A stretch of DNA of 64,000 nucleotides from Leptogranulimonas caecicola. GTDB taxonomy: Bacteria > Actinomycetota > Coriobacteriia > Coriobacteriales > Atopobiaceae. The notes under the pieces are model-generated. The model did no database searches, was not told the origin of the DNA, and saw nothing but the letters and a program-made list of their open reading frames with translations. Every line of letters starts with the position of its first letter. The first letter of the stretch is position 1. The stretch is taken from positions 496,001 to 560,000 of the forward strand of contig NZ_AP025285.1 in assembly GCF_023168405.1 (NCBI RefSeq), in the 5' to 3' direction. Position numbers and translations under genes: made by a program. This document shows positions 7,033 to 16,818 of this stretch, piece after piece.

Positions 7033-10017
7033 GTGGCGCTTTATAACTATCTTGATCATGATGGTCAGGTGCTCGGCACTGCAGCTATGGGGCTTATTAG
7101 ACAGGCTGCTCAAGAAAAAGAGCCCTGTGTGCTGCTGGTACCCTCCTCAACCATTGCGCTTCGAGTGCGCAAAGAGTTGGCAGATCTGGGATTAGCGTTC
7201 AATATTGATGTTCAGACGCCTCTTGCATGGGCTCAGGGACTCTGGGCACGCGTGGGCGACGGCAGAAAACCCGCAACTTTAGGCGATGCGCGATTAGCCG
7301 CCTGGAAAGTGCTGGGTCTTGAAGCCTCCCGAGGCTATGTGGCTCTCATAGCAAACCTTGCCCAACGAGCATCTGGACTGCTACGCAAGCATGACTATCA
7401 GGACGATTTACTTTCAGAGCAACAAAAAGAAGCAGTGGCGAAAGCCCAGGAAGCGACGAGCCTTCTTGAGTCGCAGCAGCTCATCACCCGCTCTGATCTG
7501 TATGCCGCAATTCCTGCTGCGTTGGGTGAGGATAGTACGGAACCCATCTATTGTATGGTGGCCACTGGATTTTCCAACATTGATCCTTTAACTGCGGGGC
7601 TACTGGGCCAGCTTGCGAGCGTTCGGGATCTGCACTATGCCTGTTCTGCGCCAGATAATCCTGCAGGGAGCGCCGCCCTTTCCAGTGCTGGTTTGGTAAG
7701 TCGTAGCGCGAATCAGGCAGGTGCTCAAGTAGGGGCTCTGCAAGAGGTGCCAAGTCGTGTGGCCCTTGATTTGCGCACTCCTGAGCTTGCCCAGCTGGTT
7801 CGCAATGCCTTTGGCGAAGAAGGTGCCCGCATCGATCCCCAGGGTTCGGTTGTGTTGTTGGAAGCAGCAGGCCCTGAAGCGGAGGCGGAGCTTATGGCTC
7901 GCGCGCTGGTAGAAGTAGCCGATGAGGGCGCCGACCACATATTGGCCATTACCCAAGACGTCGAGCATCTTTGGGATTTGCTATCATCAAAACTTGCAGC
8001 TCGCGGTCTTGGTGTTCGAGCGTCGTGGGTCGCCCCTGCGGCTCAAAACAAAGCAGTTAACATCTTTTTGGGATTCTGCATCCAAGTGAGTCAGCTCCTG
8101 GCTCTTAAAGACCATTGGCAATGGGCCCAAAAGAAAGAGTCTTCCTCTGTGGATGAGGAGGCGGCCCGTCTTTTGGAGGAGTCTGCAGAAGCCGACAGGC
8201 GCTGGTGGCCACCCCGAGACGTCGTGGACTTCTTGCTCTCTTCATTCTCTGGAGTAGATCAAACTGAGGCGTACAAAGCCGATCAGGTCTGGCGTGGTTT
8301 GCGCACATTGGCTCCCGCCCAAGTCTTGGAAGACCTCCATGCGCTGGCGGCCCATAATCTTCCGCTGAAAGCTGCCCTCGAAGCCCTTGGAGAGAACAAT
8401 TGGGTGCAAGCAGCTGCAGTGATGCAGGCAAATGCCAAGAATGCCAAGCAGCCTGAGGTGTTTTCTGCCCTTGGCTTGGTAGCTCAAGCAGCCTACGAGT
8501 TAGAAATTGCAGACATCGTCCCCGATGATCCTCAGACCCACGCAGCGCTCATCCTGTCGCTCTTAGAGGTGAAAAACCTTCCTTGCTCCTTTGAACGCGG
8601 CGTGTTTGAGGGAGATGTGCGCTGTCAAGTAGAGATGATCAATCCAGCTGCAGCCGAAGCTTGGGCTCCCCAAACTGTAGGGACTGTGCTCTGGAGTGGA
8701 CAAACTTCTGCCGAGAATCCCGTGTCGTCTCCTCGTGGAGCTCTGCCTGAGTTGTTGGCTCTTCTCGGCATGCCCGAAGGCGTGGCGCCAGACGAGGTGG
8801 TGAGGTCGCAGGCCTTTACCATCTGGGCTATTCCTACTCACCGCCTGTTGATTGAAAGAAGCCTTAGAGATACCGAGGCTATGCCCACTCATCCTTCTCC
8901 GGCGCTCTCAGAGCTTCTGTCGCTTTATAAGGAGAAGCCAACGTCGGTAAAGCGCGGAGAGGATCTGGTGGCGGCCAACCTATCGCTTAACGGTTTTGAG
9001 CCGGAGCCAAGCCTGGTGGAGGAATCTTCAGGCCCCGAGTTACTTAAAGGTGAGACCTTGGAATTGGCGCTCAAGAAGCGTGGGCAGCAAACCGATGTAC
9101 CCGTACTGTCACCTACTGCACTCGAGCATTATATGGCGTGCCCTAGGCGATGGTTCTTCGAGTATGGACTGCCTACCAATACGCTGGATGCAGAGTTCTC
9201 TCCGCTGGAAAAGGGCAATTTGGTTCATAAGACCTTGGAGAGGACTGTTCGCTCAGCGGTGCAAGAGGGCATCAAAGACGAGCAATCTATGATCGAGACT
9301 CTTAAGCATTGTTTTGCTGAGGCGGTCACAGAGGGGATGTTGGGTGAGTCTGATAACACCATGCCCATCCCACACAGTTATGCAGAAGAGCAGGATCTGG
9401 CCTTTACTGAGACCAATCTTGAGAAACTTGTGACAGACAACTGGCTCTTCTTTGAGGGCTTTACCCCTCAGGCTTTCGAGTACCGGTTTGGCTTTGAAGA
9501 TCAAGTCATTACCTATGGAGGAACTCGTTTTCGCGGATACATCGATCGCATCGATGTGGATGGCGAGGGGCATGCATTAGTAATTGACTACAAGAGCAGC
9601 TCTGCTGCTGGCAAGTATCTTTTGCCTTCAAGGAAACAGGATGCTCCTCCCATAGCACTGGAGGAGTGGCAACCCCGATATATTCAGGCATTTCTTTATG
9701 CATCGGTCTTAAAGCAGCTCTTCCCTGAGCTTACTGCCGTAGGCGGCCTCTATCTCATGACGGGATCAAACCCGGGACAAGAGGGCATGGCAGATATGGC
9801 TCTGGTGAGATCCTCTCTGCATCCGATGTATGAGGGTAGCTATGCTCGCATGAATCCAAGAACTCTTTCTGCGACTTTCGATGAGGTGCTCGGTCGAGCT
9901 GAAGAATGTGCTGCTCAAGCTATCAACGGCATGTTCGCTGGTGATGTATACGCCAAGCCTGTTGATAGCAATGCTTGCAAGAATTGTCCGGTGCTCGGCT
10001 GCGATAAGAGGAAATAA
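7033..10017 (+). CDS. addB: AddB/RexB-type nuclease subunit of the AddAB helicase-nuclease
   Basis: Partner of AddA in resecting double-strand DNA ends for RecA. The 994-residue protein has a degenerate helicase-like N-terminal part and a C-terminal PD-(D/E)XK nuclease. Its nuclease residues appear in GNLVHKTLE, RGYIDRIDVDG and LVIDYKSSS (about 705-870). Cys in HYMACPRRW (about residue 703) and a final CKNCPVLGC give the four Cys of the AddB-type iron-sulfur cluster. No GxGKT P-loop is visible at the N-terminus. I start it at the GTG at 7033 (next residues ALYNYLDHD) because GGGAGGAC precedes it. An in-frame codon at 6940 has no site. It is separated from addA by 2 bases. Confidence 0.9.
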   Translation: MALYNYLDHDGQVLGTAAMGLIRQAAQEKEPCVLLVPSSTIALRVRKELADLGLAFNIDVQTPLAWAQGLWARVGDGRKPATLGDARLAAWKVLGLEASRGYVALIANLAQRASGLLRKHDYQDDLLSEQQKEAVAKAQEATSLLESQQLITRSDLYAAIPAALGEDSTEPIYCMVATGFSNIDPLTAGLLGQLASVRDLHYACSAPDNPAGSAALSSAGLVSRSANQAGAQVGALQEVPSRVALDLRTPELAQLVRNAFGEEGARIDPQGSVVLLEAAGPEAEAELMARALVEVADEGADHILAITQDVEHLWDLLSSKLAARGLGVRASWVAPAAQNKAVNIFLGFCIQVSQLLALKDHWQWAQKKESSSVDEEAARLLEESAEADRRWWPPRDVVDFLLSSFSGVDQTEAYKADQVWRGLRTLAPAQVLEDLHALAAHNLPLKAALEALGENNWVQAAAVMQANAKNAKQPEVFSALGLVAQAAYELEIADIVPDDPQTHAALILSLLEVKNLPCSFERGVFEGDVRCQVEMINPAAAEAWAPQTVGTVLWSGQTSAENPVSSPRGALPELLALLGMPEGVAPDEVVRSQAFTIWAIPTHRLLIERSLRDTEAMPTHPSPALSELLSLYKEKPTSVKRGEDLVAANLSLNGFEPEPSLVEESSGPELLKGETLELALKKRGQQTDVPVLSPTALEHYMACPRRWFFEYGLPTNTLDAEFSPLEKGNLVHKTLERTVRSAVQEGIKDEQSMIETLKHCFAEAVTEGMLGESDNTMPIPHSYAEEQDLAFTETNLEKLVTDNWLFFEGFTPQAFEYRFGFEDQVITYGGTRFRGYIDRIDVDGEGHALVIDYKSSSAAGKYLLPSRKQDAPPIALEEWQPRYIQAFLYASVLKQLFPELTAVGGLYLMTGSNPGQEGMADMALVRSSLHPMYEGSYARMNPRTLSATFDEVLGRAEECAAQAINGMFAGDVYAKPVDSNACKNCPVLGCDKRK

Positions 10018-10019
10018 CT

Positions 10020-13000
10020 ATGCCCACGCTTGATAATGCTCAACAATCTATTGTGGACACTCTCGGCAGAGGCCTTTTTGTAGAAGCGGGTGCCGGATCT
10101 GGCAAGACATTTACACTCGTGCAGCGATTGGTTCATGCGCTTACTCCTGATCCAGAAACCGGAAGAGCCTACCTAGATGACTTGGATCAAGTGCTTATCA
10201 TTACATTCACCAATAAGGCGGCTTCTGAGATTCGCGAACGTGTACGCGAAGAATTCGTCTCACGAGGGATGCATCAAGCGGCTTTTGAAGTTGATCGAGC
10301 ATGGATCTCAACCATTCATGGCATGTGCGAGCGCATCCTGCGCGAGAGTGCGCTTGAAGCCGGCATAGATCCCAGCTTTGAGGTAGTCCAAGGTCATGAG
10401 CAGAGCTATCTGCTTTCTCGGGCTGCGAGCGATGTTGCAAGTGTTACTCGTTCTGATCCGGAGTTTGCAGAGCTTTATAGGCTCTATGGCAGTGCTATGA
10501 ATGCTGCTTCAGAAGAAGGCGTTGCTGAAGAGTCTAAATCCGGCAGTAACAACACGCCTTCTGCGCTAGAGATGGCGCTGGCTATTGCAGAGCTAGCGGC
10601 TTCTTCTCCTGAAGGCTTTTCTGGCATCCGTTTTCCTGGAGAGGCGCCTTCTCTCCGCTATCTTGTGACCCAGTGCTCTTTGGCATTACAGGATCTACTG
10701 GCTGTATGGAGACCTAATAAAGGTACTGCGGGTTATAAGAAGATGCCTTTGGTCACTCAACTGGCAGAAGAATTGGCATTGTTGGCTGACATGCCAGAGG
10801 TAAAAAAAGAGGGATTGATTGACTTCTGCGAGAGGTTTCTAGAGGCAGATCTTAAAGCTGGCTCTTTTTCAAAGGATGCCAAGGCGCTGTTTTATACTTT
10901 TAGAGGACAACTTGGTGATGCGCTTATGCAGGTTGCCTATGAACCCTTACGTCAGCAGGAGAATAATCTTCTAAAACTTGCACAGCTTATTGGTGGACGA
11001 TATAACCATCTTAAGGTAGAACGTGGTGTTGTAGACAACAACGATTTGCTTTCTCTTACGCTTAGGGCTCTTGAGAGTAACCCAGTTATTGCCAAGCGTT
11101 ATGCCAATAGATTCCGACTGGTGATGGTCGACGAGTCCCAAGACACAGATCCTCAGCAGCTCAAAATAGTGCGGCTTCTCGCAGGCGGAGATGACCATAT
11201 TTGCTATGTGGGTGATGGACAACAGTCGATCTATGGATTCCGAGGCGCCGACGTTGAAGAATATCGACGGGTTCGCGATAGGTCTTTAGATCGTCTGGTG
11301 CGCATGAATCACAACTATCGAAGCCATGACGACATACTTCGCTTTGTAAAGCATTCGTTAGGGGATTCTGGAATCCTGGAAGGATTTATGGATTTGGAAG
11401 CCTTCGACGAAAGGAAAGATGGCTATCCTCCTGCGGAAGAGCCCCGTGTGGTGATAGAACACACAGCTAATTACGGGGCAAAAAAGAGTCTTGCTATAAA
11501 GTCGGTGGCAGATCAGATAGCGAATCGTTTCCAGATTCTTCATAAGCAGGGTGTATCCGTAGGTTCCATGGCGCTCTTATTACGCGGCCTTAATAATGTG
11601 GATATTTATATTAAGTCGCTGCGAGAACACGGCCTGGAAGCCTTAGTGACTGCTGGCTCTTCTTTTGCCCGTTCTCTTGAGGTCCACGTCATTCAAGCCC
11701 TTTTATGGACCTTAGCCAATCCGCGCGATAGCTATAGAGGAACGCTGCCTCTATTGCAGAGTCCCATGTTTGATTTGAGCGACGAAGATCTCCTGTTTTT
11801 ATCGAAGGGGGGACGTGCCAAAGGTTTTGCCGACGCTCTGCTTACTCCAGCTCCCGATATAGAACGAGTGTTAGGAAGAACCCCTTCTCCACGTTTGATG
11901 AATGCAATTGCGGTGTTGCAAAAAGCCAGGGAAACCATGGCTTCAAAGCCCGTGTCTCAAACAGTAAGAGACGTGTGTGAGCAATCTGGATGGTTGGCTC
12001 GTTTGGGCCACGAAGGCCCTCAAGGCCTCGCAAGGCAGGCTAACCTTCTGGAGTGTGTTCGTTGCATAGATGAGATCATAGACAAGCGAGGTCTCGGCTA
12101 CAGTCGTGCTCCAAAGGTTTTTTCAGATTGGTTGAGCGTAGCGAAGAAAGGTCCTTCAACCCTCTCTACTGAAAATGCGGATGCGGTTCAGATAATGACC
12201 ATTCATGCTTCGAAGGGCCTAGAGTTTCCCGTAGTAGCAATCGCTGAGGCCTTTGATGACAGTTCAGGTGATAAAAGAAAACGCCTGTTAGCCTGTTCAA
12301 GTCAGGGAATCCATAGTCTTGCATTAAGCTATGATCCAAAAACTTTAAGCAAGCTTACTGGTCTTGATGAGGGGATTATAAGCAAAGCAAAGAGTTGGGC
12401 CGAAGGCAATCTTGCAAAGGTTGGCTATGAAAAAGACCAGATAAAGACCGGTCTTGATTGGCGCCTAAGCCTAGAGGAAATAAAAGAAGATAGGGATCGC
12501 CAGGAAGCTGCGCGCCTACTTTACGTGGCCCTTACGCGTGCTCGTGAGGCATTGGTAATAGGTATAAATACTGATATACATAAGTGTGGTATCTCCCCCC
12601 AGTTGGCAGCCTATTATTTGTCCTCCTTAGTTGGCGAAGTGCCAAAAGAACTGGGTGTGACTCGATTTGATTTTGGCGGTCAAGAGGAGGGTGTGATTGA
12701 GACTGTAGTAATAGAGAAAAAAGACACAGAGGATGAGCCGGAGATAGAAGAGGTACCCGCTGCTCAGCGTTTTGCTATGTACGAAGCACTCAAACCCGCA
12801 GCCCCTCTCCGTCGTTGGAAATCCAGCGACGACATCCATAGTTACACCTCTGACCGCCATCAAGCAGAGACTCTCGAGGCTTTGGCTGCTGAGGACGACG
12901 TGCAGAATATGCAAGAGTCTTACACCCCTTGGGCACCACCTCAAAGCACAGGGGAAGATCCGTTGTGCTTTGGTGATGCATTCCATGAGCTGGCGCGCAT

Positions 13001-13526
13001 AGCGGCTAATCTGCGCGCAAAGCCTTCCCGACAGCGTATTTTGGCAGTAGCAAAAAGCCGGGAGCTAAACGAGCAGGCCACGGATCGTTTATCGCTCGCA
13101 CTGGACAACTGGCTTGCAAGCCCGCTCTGTAACGAGGCATTCGGCTATCCAATTGTGCAAGGGGAGGCTCCGTTCTTCTCTGCAGAGGGAAACGAAGAAT
13201 ACCTGGACTCTTCAGAAGGTAAAGCAGGATACCTCACGGGCTCCATCGATTTGCTGTGTACAGATGGCTCAAGGGACGCGTTGGTGGTTGATTACAAAAC
13301 CGGCGAGCGAACGTTGAGCGAACATGAAGCACGCGAGCTTCATGAAATGCAGGCACGCTACTACGCCCATGTGCTCATGAAGCAAGGTTTTGAAAGGGTG
13401 GAAGCAGCGTTTGTGCTGGTCGAGAATGTCGACTCAGAAGGCCCGCTCACTGTGCGATTCACCTTTAAAGGCGAGCCCCCAAAACTTGGAGCCATTACTG
13501 AGCCGGTCAAGGAAACGAGTAAGTAG
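10020..13526 (+). CDS. addA: AddA-type UvrD-family helicase-nuclease subunit
   Basis: ATP-driven 3'-5' helicase and nuclease subunit of AddAB. The 1168 residues show all UvrD motifs: Walker A AGAGSGKT (23-30), TFTNKAA, Walker B VDESQDTDPQQ, VGDGQQSIYGFRGAD, NHNYRS, TIHASKGLEFP and LLYVALTRARE. The C-terminal nuclease has GYLTGSIDLL and LVVDYKTGE. The family size matches. It begins 2 bases after the addB stop, so translation is probably coupled. GC content drops in the middle of the gene compared with the ribosomal genes. Confidence 0.95.
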   Translation: MPTLDNAQQSIVDTLGRGLFVEAGAGSGKTFTLVQRLVHALTPDPETGRAYLDDLDQVLIITFTNKAASEIRERVREEFVSRGMHQAAFEVDRAWISTIHGMCERILRESALEAGIDPSFEVVQGHEQSYLLSRAASDVASVTRSDPEFAELYRLYGSAMNAASEEGVAEESKSGSNNTPSALEMALAIAELAASSPEGFSGIRFPGEAPSLRYLVTQCSLALQDLLAVWRPNKGTAGYKKMPLVTQLAEELALLADMPEVKKEGLIDFCERFLEADLKAGSFSKDAKALFYTFRGQLGDALMQVAYEPLRQQENNLLKLAQLIGGRYNHLKVERGVVDNNDLLSLTLRALESNPVIAKRYANRFRLVMVDESQDTDPQQLKIVRLLAGGDDHICYVGDGQQSIYGFRGADVEEYRRVRDRSLDRLVRMNHNYRSHDDILRFVKHSLGDSGILEGFMDLEAFDERKDGYPPAEEPRVVIEHTANYGAKKSLAIKSVADQIANRFQILHKQGVSVGSMALLLRGLNNVDIYIKSLREHGLEALVTAGSSFARSLEVHVIQALLWTLANPRDSYRGTLPLLQSPMFDLSDEDLLFLSKGGRAKGFADALLTPAPDIERVLGRTPSPRLMNAIAVLQKARETMASKPVSQTVRDVCEQSGWLARLGHEGPQGLARQANLLECVRCIDEIIDKRGLGYSRAPKVFSDWLSVAKKGPSTLSTENADAVQIMTIHASKGLEFPVVAIAEAFDDSSGDKRKRLLACSSQGIHSLALSYDPKTLSKLTGLDEGIISKAKSWAEGNLAKVGYEKDQIKTGLDWRLSLEEIKEDRDRQEAARLLYVALTRAREALVIGINTDIHKCGISPQLAAYYLSSLVGEVPKELGVTRFDFGGQEEGVIETVVIEKKDTEDEPEIEEVPAAQRFAMYEALKPAAPLRRWKSSDDIHSYTSDRHQAETLEALAAEDDVQNMQESYTPWAPPQSTGEDPLCFGDAFHELARIAANLRAKPSRQRILAVAKSRELNEQATDRLSLALDNWLASPLCNEAFGYPIVQGEAPFFSAEGNEEYLDSSEGKAGYLTGSIDLLCTDGSRDALVVDYKTGERTLSEHEARELHEMQARYYAHVLMKQGFERVEAAFVLVENVDSEGPLTVRFTFKGEPPKLGAITEPVKETSK

Positions 13527-13532
13527 AACAAA

Positions 13533-13564
13533 GGCACCCCTGAAATGACCTTTTCGGGGGTGCC
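13533..13564 (+). terminator. Terminator hairpin after addA
   Basis: GGCACCCCTGAAA pairs with TTTCGGGGGTGCC around a six-base loop. Only a weak AGTTTA follows, so it may act with partial efficiency. Confidence 0.7.
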
Positions 13565-13639
13565 AGTTTATGACAAGAAGCCTATGGGTTACTGAGCATC
13601 TCTTATTTTTGAATGCTTTGTGAACCGCTATTTTGGAAT

Positions 13640-13655
13640 TCGAACATATGTTCGA
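13640..13655. promoter_or_regulatory. LexA (SOS) box upstream of ogt
   Basis: TCGAACATATGTTCGA is a perfect 16-base palindrome. It contains CGAAC-N4-GTTCG, the known LexA operator of Bacillus and actinobacteria. It lies 42 bases before the ogt start and overlaps the likely promoter (candidate -10 TATCCT at 13661-13666). Binding here would repress ogt until DNA damage. Confidence 0.82.
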
Positions 13656-13696
13656 TTGTGTATCCTAATAGCATGTTACCTAGTTAAGGAGGGACA

Positions 13697-14257
13697 ATGA
13701 ATCAAGACCGCATCAAGTACTGGCAAGTGTTCGATACTCCTTGGGGCCCTGTGACTGCAGTGGGGGCAAACAAGCTCAGTGCAGTGCTTCTGAGGGAGCC
13801 TTCTGACCAAGAGAAGGCTGTATTAGGCCAAGAAGTCACTAAAATGCAGGCAGTCGATAGCAACGAGGAGCCAGTTTCTTTTGGTGGATTTGGTGCATGG
13901 CTTGATGCCTATATTCAAGGGGACGGCCCCTCGTCGGCTTTGGTACAGGTGGAATGGCCGGAAGATGCAACAGCTTTCTGTTTATGGGTGTGGCAATCGT
14001 TGGCTGAAGTACCCCAAGGCACTACTGTCACCTACGGGCAATTAGCTCGCAAATGGGAGGAAGAGCGCGGTGGGCGCATGGCTGCGCAGGCAGTTGGAGG
14101 GGCCTTACGACGCAATCCGCTACCGCTGGTGTATCCCTGTCATCGTGTTCTAGGGGCAAATGGATCAATTATCGGTTATGCGGGTGGCACTAGGTTTAAG
14201 CATGACTTGTTGGTCCATGAGAATGTGCTTGATCACGTACGACCTTCCGAGCGATAG
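13697..14257 (+). CDS. ogt: Methylated-DNA--protein-cysteine methyltransferase (Ogt/MGMT type)
   Basis: Suicide repair enzyme that moves alkyl groups from O6-alkylguanine to its own Cys. The 186-residue protein has TTVTYGQLA followed by the DNA-binding helix with the Arg finger region (AAQAVGGALRRNP). The active site is LVYPCHRVLG and the final stretch IIGYAGG. It starts at an ATG after TTAAGGAGGGACA, a strong site. The LexA box upstream predicts SOS control. The N-terminal half (about 90 residues) is divergent. Confidence 0.93.
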   Translation: MNQDRIKYWQVFDTPWGPVTAVGANKLSAVLLREPSDQEKAVLGQEVTKMQAVDSNEEPVSFGGFGAWLDAYIQGDGPSSALVQVEWPEDATAFCLWVWQSLAEVPQGTTVTYGQLARKWEEERGGRMAAQAVGGALRRNPLPLVYPCHRVLGANGSIIGYAGGTRFKHDLLVHENVLDHVRPSER

Positions 14258-14461
14258 AGCTCCCAAGCGATAGCGATCTGTGAAGCGAGGCCTTGGCAAA
14301 GAGCGCTGATTGGGAGGGTTAGATCTTCAAGGCTTTCAAAAACGTCAGTTAGATGTCACGAAGATCCATGGAAGCTAAAAGTCTCTTTTGCGAGGATACC
14401 TACGACTGTCTGTCTATGGCAGCTTTTCTTAGAAGAATTCTATGCAGAGAGGCGTCACCCT

Positions 14462-15565
14462 ATGCTTCATGCATTTTCTGGCCCATTTCGAATGGCTATT
14501 ACCTTATGGCCGTTCATATCCGCTCTTCTTACCATTCCGGTTTTGGCACTGATTTACCATCGCTGCGGCCGACTCACGCTTTCGGCTCTAGTTTGGAGCT
14601 ATCTTGCGGTTCTCTATGCGCTTGGACTCGGTTGCTTCACGTTATATCCCATGCCTCAAGGCAGCTCTGGTTTGGGCATTACTTACGGCGTTGCCCCTCA
14701 GCTAAATCCGTTTGCATTCATTGGTGACATTCAAAAAGACGGGGTAAGAGCCGTCTTTCAAATAGTTGCTAATGTGGCGTTGTTTGTGCCGTTGGGCTAC
14801 ATGCTTTGTAGGGGATTGCAGTGGAGGTGGCTAAAGGTACTTTTGGCTGGCCTTGCAGTTTCCCTGCTTATTGAGACGGCGCAGCTTACAGGCTTTTTTG
14901 GGCTCTACCCTTATGCCTATCGCACCTTCGACGTGGACGACCTTATGTCAAATACCTTGGGTGCCTTAGTGGACCTGGGCTTTGCCCGATTGGTAGGAGT
15001 CATCCGGCCAAAATCTGCCTATGAGGTGCCACCGATTACGTATCAGCCCAGCTTTGTTCGTCGGTGCATAGCAGCCATCATCGACTTTCGTCTTTGCCAG
15101 ATTTGTTCCCTATTGGTTGTGGGCTTCTATGCTGCTCTGATCTACATACTCGAGCGCCATGGCTTAGTAGAAATGATGGGAGCTCAGCCACAGCTCACCT
15201 TAGCCAGCCATGGACTATCTGGATATCTGCCCCTGGCTAAAGCAGACGATATAGCTTGGATTACTTTCTGGATCTGCCTTGTCATCTTTGAGCTGCTGGT
15301 GCCGGTGACCCGTGGAGGGTCGACCTTGGGTGGTTCTTTTATCCGCATGAGCTGTGAGACTAAAAAGCGTAAAGGAGCGATGCGTGCGCTCTTCTATGGA
15401 GTGCGGTCCCTGGTGTTATTCTGCGTATTTTCACCTTCGATTTTTGAAGGAGCTGCAATGTGGATTCCACTTATCTGTATCCTTGCCTACCCCTTCTGTC
15501 ATGGCATGCCCTATGACCTTCTGCCAGGTAGTCCCCAGATACCCGGGGTGGAACAAGGGGTATAG
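14462..15565 (+). CDS. VanZ-like membrane protein with C-terminal RDD domain
   Basis: The 367-residue polytopic membrane protein has two parts. Residues 1 to about 185 are VanZ-like, with helices around LFVPLGYML and the conserved SLLIETAQL and RTFDVDDLMSNTLGALVG-like stretch. The rest resembles an RDD domain, with RRCIAAIIDFRL in the first helix and RGGSTLGGSFIRMS. VanZ proteins are linked to low-level teicoplanin tolerance and envelope functions in some Gram-positives, but the substrate is unknown here. The start ATG has AGAGAGGCG at about 10 bases. A TDT transporter follows after 79 bases. Confidence 0.75.
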   Translation: MLHAFSGPFRMAITLWPFISALLTIPVLALIYHRCGRLTLSALVWSYLAVLYALGLGCFTLYPMPQGSSGLGITYGVAPQLNPFAFIGDIQKDGVRAVFQIVANVALFVPLGYMLCRGLQWRWLKVLLAGLAVSLLIETAQLTGFFGLYPYAYRTFDVDDLMSNTLGALVDLGFARLVGVIRPKSAYEVPPITYQPSFVRRCIAAIIDFRLCQICSLLVVGFYAALIYILERHGLVEMMGAQPQLTLASHGLSGYLPLAKADDIAWITFWICLVIFELLVPVTRGGSTLGGSFIRMSCETKKRKGAMRALFYGVRSLVLFCVFSPSIFEGAAMWIPLICILAYPFCHGMPYDLLPGSPQIPGVEQGV

Positions 15566-15644
15566 CTTCCTTCGTCAACAGAGATGTATCGATGCGTTCG
15601 AAGACAATCGGCCCTTGAATGGATCGGTGCGAGAAGGAGCTTCA

Positions 15645-16703
15645 ATGTTTAAGGACGCTATCGAACGGATCCCGTTTCCTATATGTGGAGTGGCTCTCGG
15701 TACCATAGCTCTCGGTAACCTGCTCAATGGATTTATTCCTGGAATCCGTTATGTAGGCGCCGCGCTAGCCGCTTTGATGCTGGCTTTGTTAGTAGCAAAA
15801 TGCGTGATGGTGTCTGACTTCTTCCATGAGAATATGGAAAACCCCATTTCTGCATCGGTGTCTGGCACATTCCCCATGACAATCATGCAGCTCATGGCGG
15901 TGGTGGTACCTTGGTGGGGTCCTGTAGCAACAGTCATTTGGGGTGCTGCAGTTGGAGCGCATATGGCCCTTATCGCATTCTTTACCTGGCGCTTTGTGGT
16001 CCACTTCCAGCTTGATCAAGTATTTGCGACTTGGTTCATCGCCTACGTGGGCCTCGCAGTGGCTTCGGTAACCGCTCCTGCCTTTGGTTTCATTGCTTTT
16101 GGCGAAGGCGTGTTCTGGTTTGCGCTCATCGCTCTGCTGGTGTTGGTGGTGCTGGTCACTGTCAGCTATCTGGCACGTCGTGGCCGTCCTGAAGCCACAC
16201 TGCCCCTGATATGCATCTATGCAGCCCCTTTCAATCTTTGCATCGTGGGCGCAATTAATTCCGCCCCTTCTGCAAGCCTTCATCTGTTGGTGGCCCTTTG
16301 GGGCGTAGCCTGCCTGATGTATGTGATCGCTGCGGTCAATGCAGTGCTTTGCTTGCGTCGCCAGTTCTATCCCAGCTTTGCTGCCTTTACCTTTCCCTTT
16401 GTAATCGCTGCTATGGCCAGCCAGCTGTTGGCAGGAGAGCTCGCGCTCTCTGGTAACGCATTTGCACCCATGGAAGTCATTGCAGTGATTCAGACCATCA
16501 TTGCAACGGCCCTGGTGGTCTATGTGATCTCTCGTTACGTGGTCTTTGTGGCAACGCCTACTGTGGTTCATGCAGTGGAGGAAGAGGCTTGGGACGAGGT
16601 TTCTCTTACGGATGTGCCTGAAGAAGAGAACCTTATCGGCTATCCTCGCGATGTAGCCGAGGAAGCTGAGCGCGAGCTTCATGAGGACGACATGGCTGTC
16701 TAG
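15645..16703 (+). CDS. TDT-family (TehA/SLAC1-like) membrane transporter
   Basis: An integral membrane protein with about ten helices, resembling the tellurite-resistance/dicarboxylate transporter family. The N-terminal FPICGVALGTIALGNLL matches the family's opening helix, and SVSGTFPMTIMQL lies in the second repeat. The ATG at 15645 follows GAAGGAG, giving 352 residues; an upstream extension of the frame overlaps the VanZ-RDD gene and is rejected. The last 45 residues are acidic and cytosolic. The substrate is unknown. It converges on cstA across a shared terminator. Confidence 0.75.
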   Translation: MFKDAIERIPFPICGVALGTIALGNLLNGFIPGIRYVGAALAALMLALLVAKCVMVSDFFHENMENPISASVSGTFPMTIMQLMAVVVPWWGPVATVIWGAAVGAHMALIAFFTWRFVVHFQLDQVFATWFIAYVGLAVASVTAPAFGFIAFGEGVFWFALIALLVLVVLVTVSYLARRGRPEATLPLICIYAAPFNLCIVGAINSAPSASLHLLVALWGVACLMYVIAAVNAVLCLRRQFYPSFAAFTFPFVIAAMASQLLAGELALSGNAFAPMEVIAVIQTIIATALVVYVISRYVVFVATPTVVHAVEEEAWDEVSLTDVPEEENLIGYPRDVAEEAERELHEDDMAV

Positions 16704-16741
16704 GAACGGCGCCCACCGTCCTTCAAGACGATTGAGACACA

Positions 16742-16784
16742 AAGAGACCTCCTAGGTAGTGAGAATCACCTAGGGGGTCTCTTG
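16742..16784. terminator. Bidirectional terminator between TDT gene and cstA
   Basis: Arms 16742-16757 and 16768-16783 form a 16-pair stem with one G-T pair, around a ten-base loop. Both genes end towards it. Confidence 0.82.
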
Positions 16785-16818
16785 TTAATGCGGTCTTAGA
16801 GAGCTATTCGGATGAGTG

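Noticed and set aside
14353-14727. 124-codon forward frame overlapping the start of the VanZ-RDD gene
   Set aside because: It is out of frame with a clear membrane protein, rich in Ser and Cys, and lacks a site.
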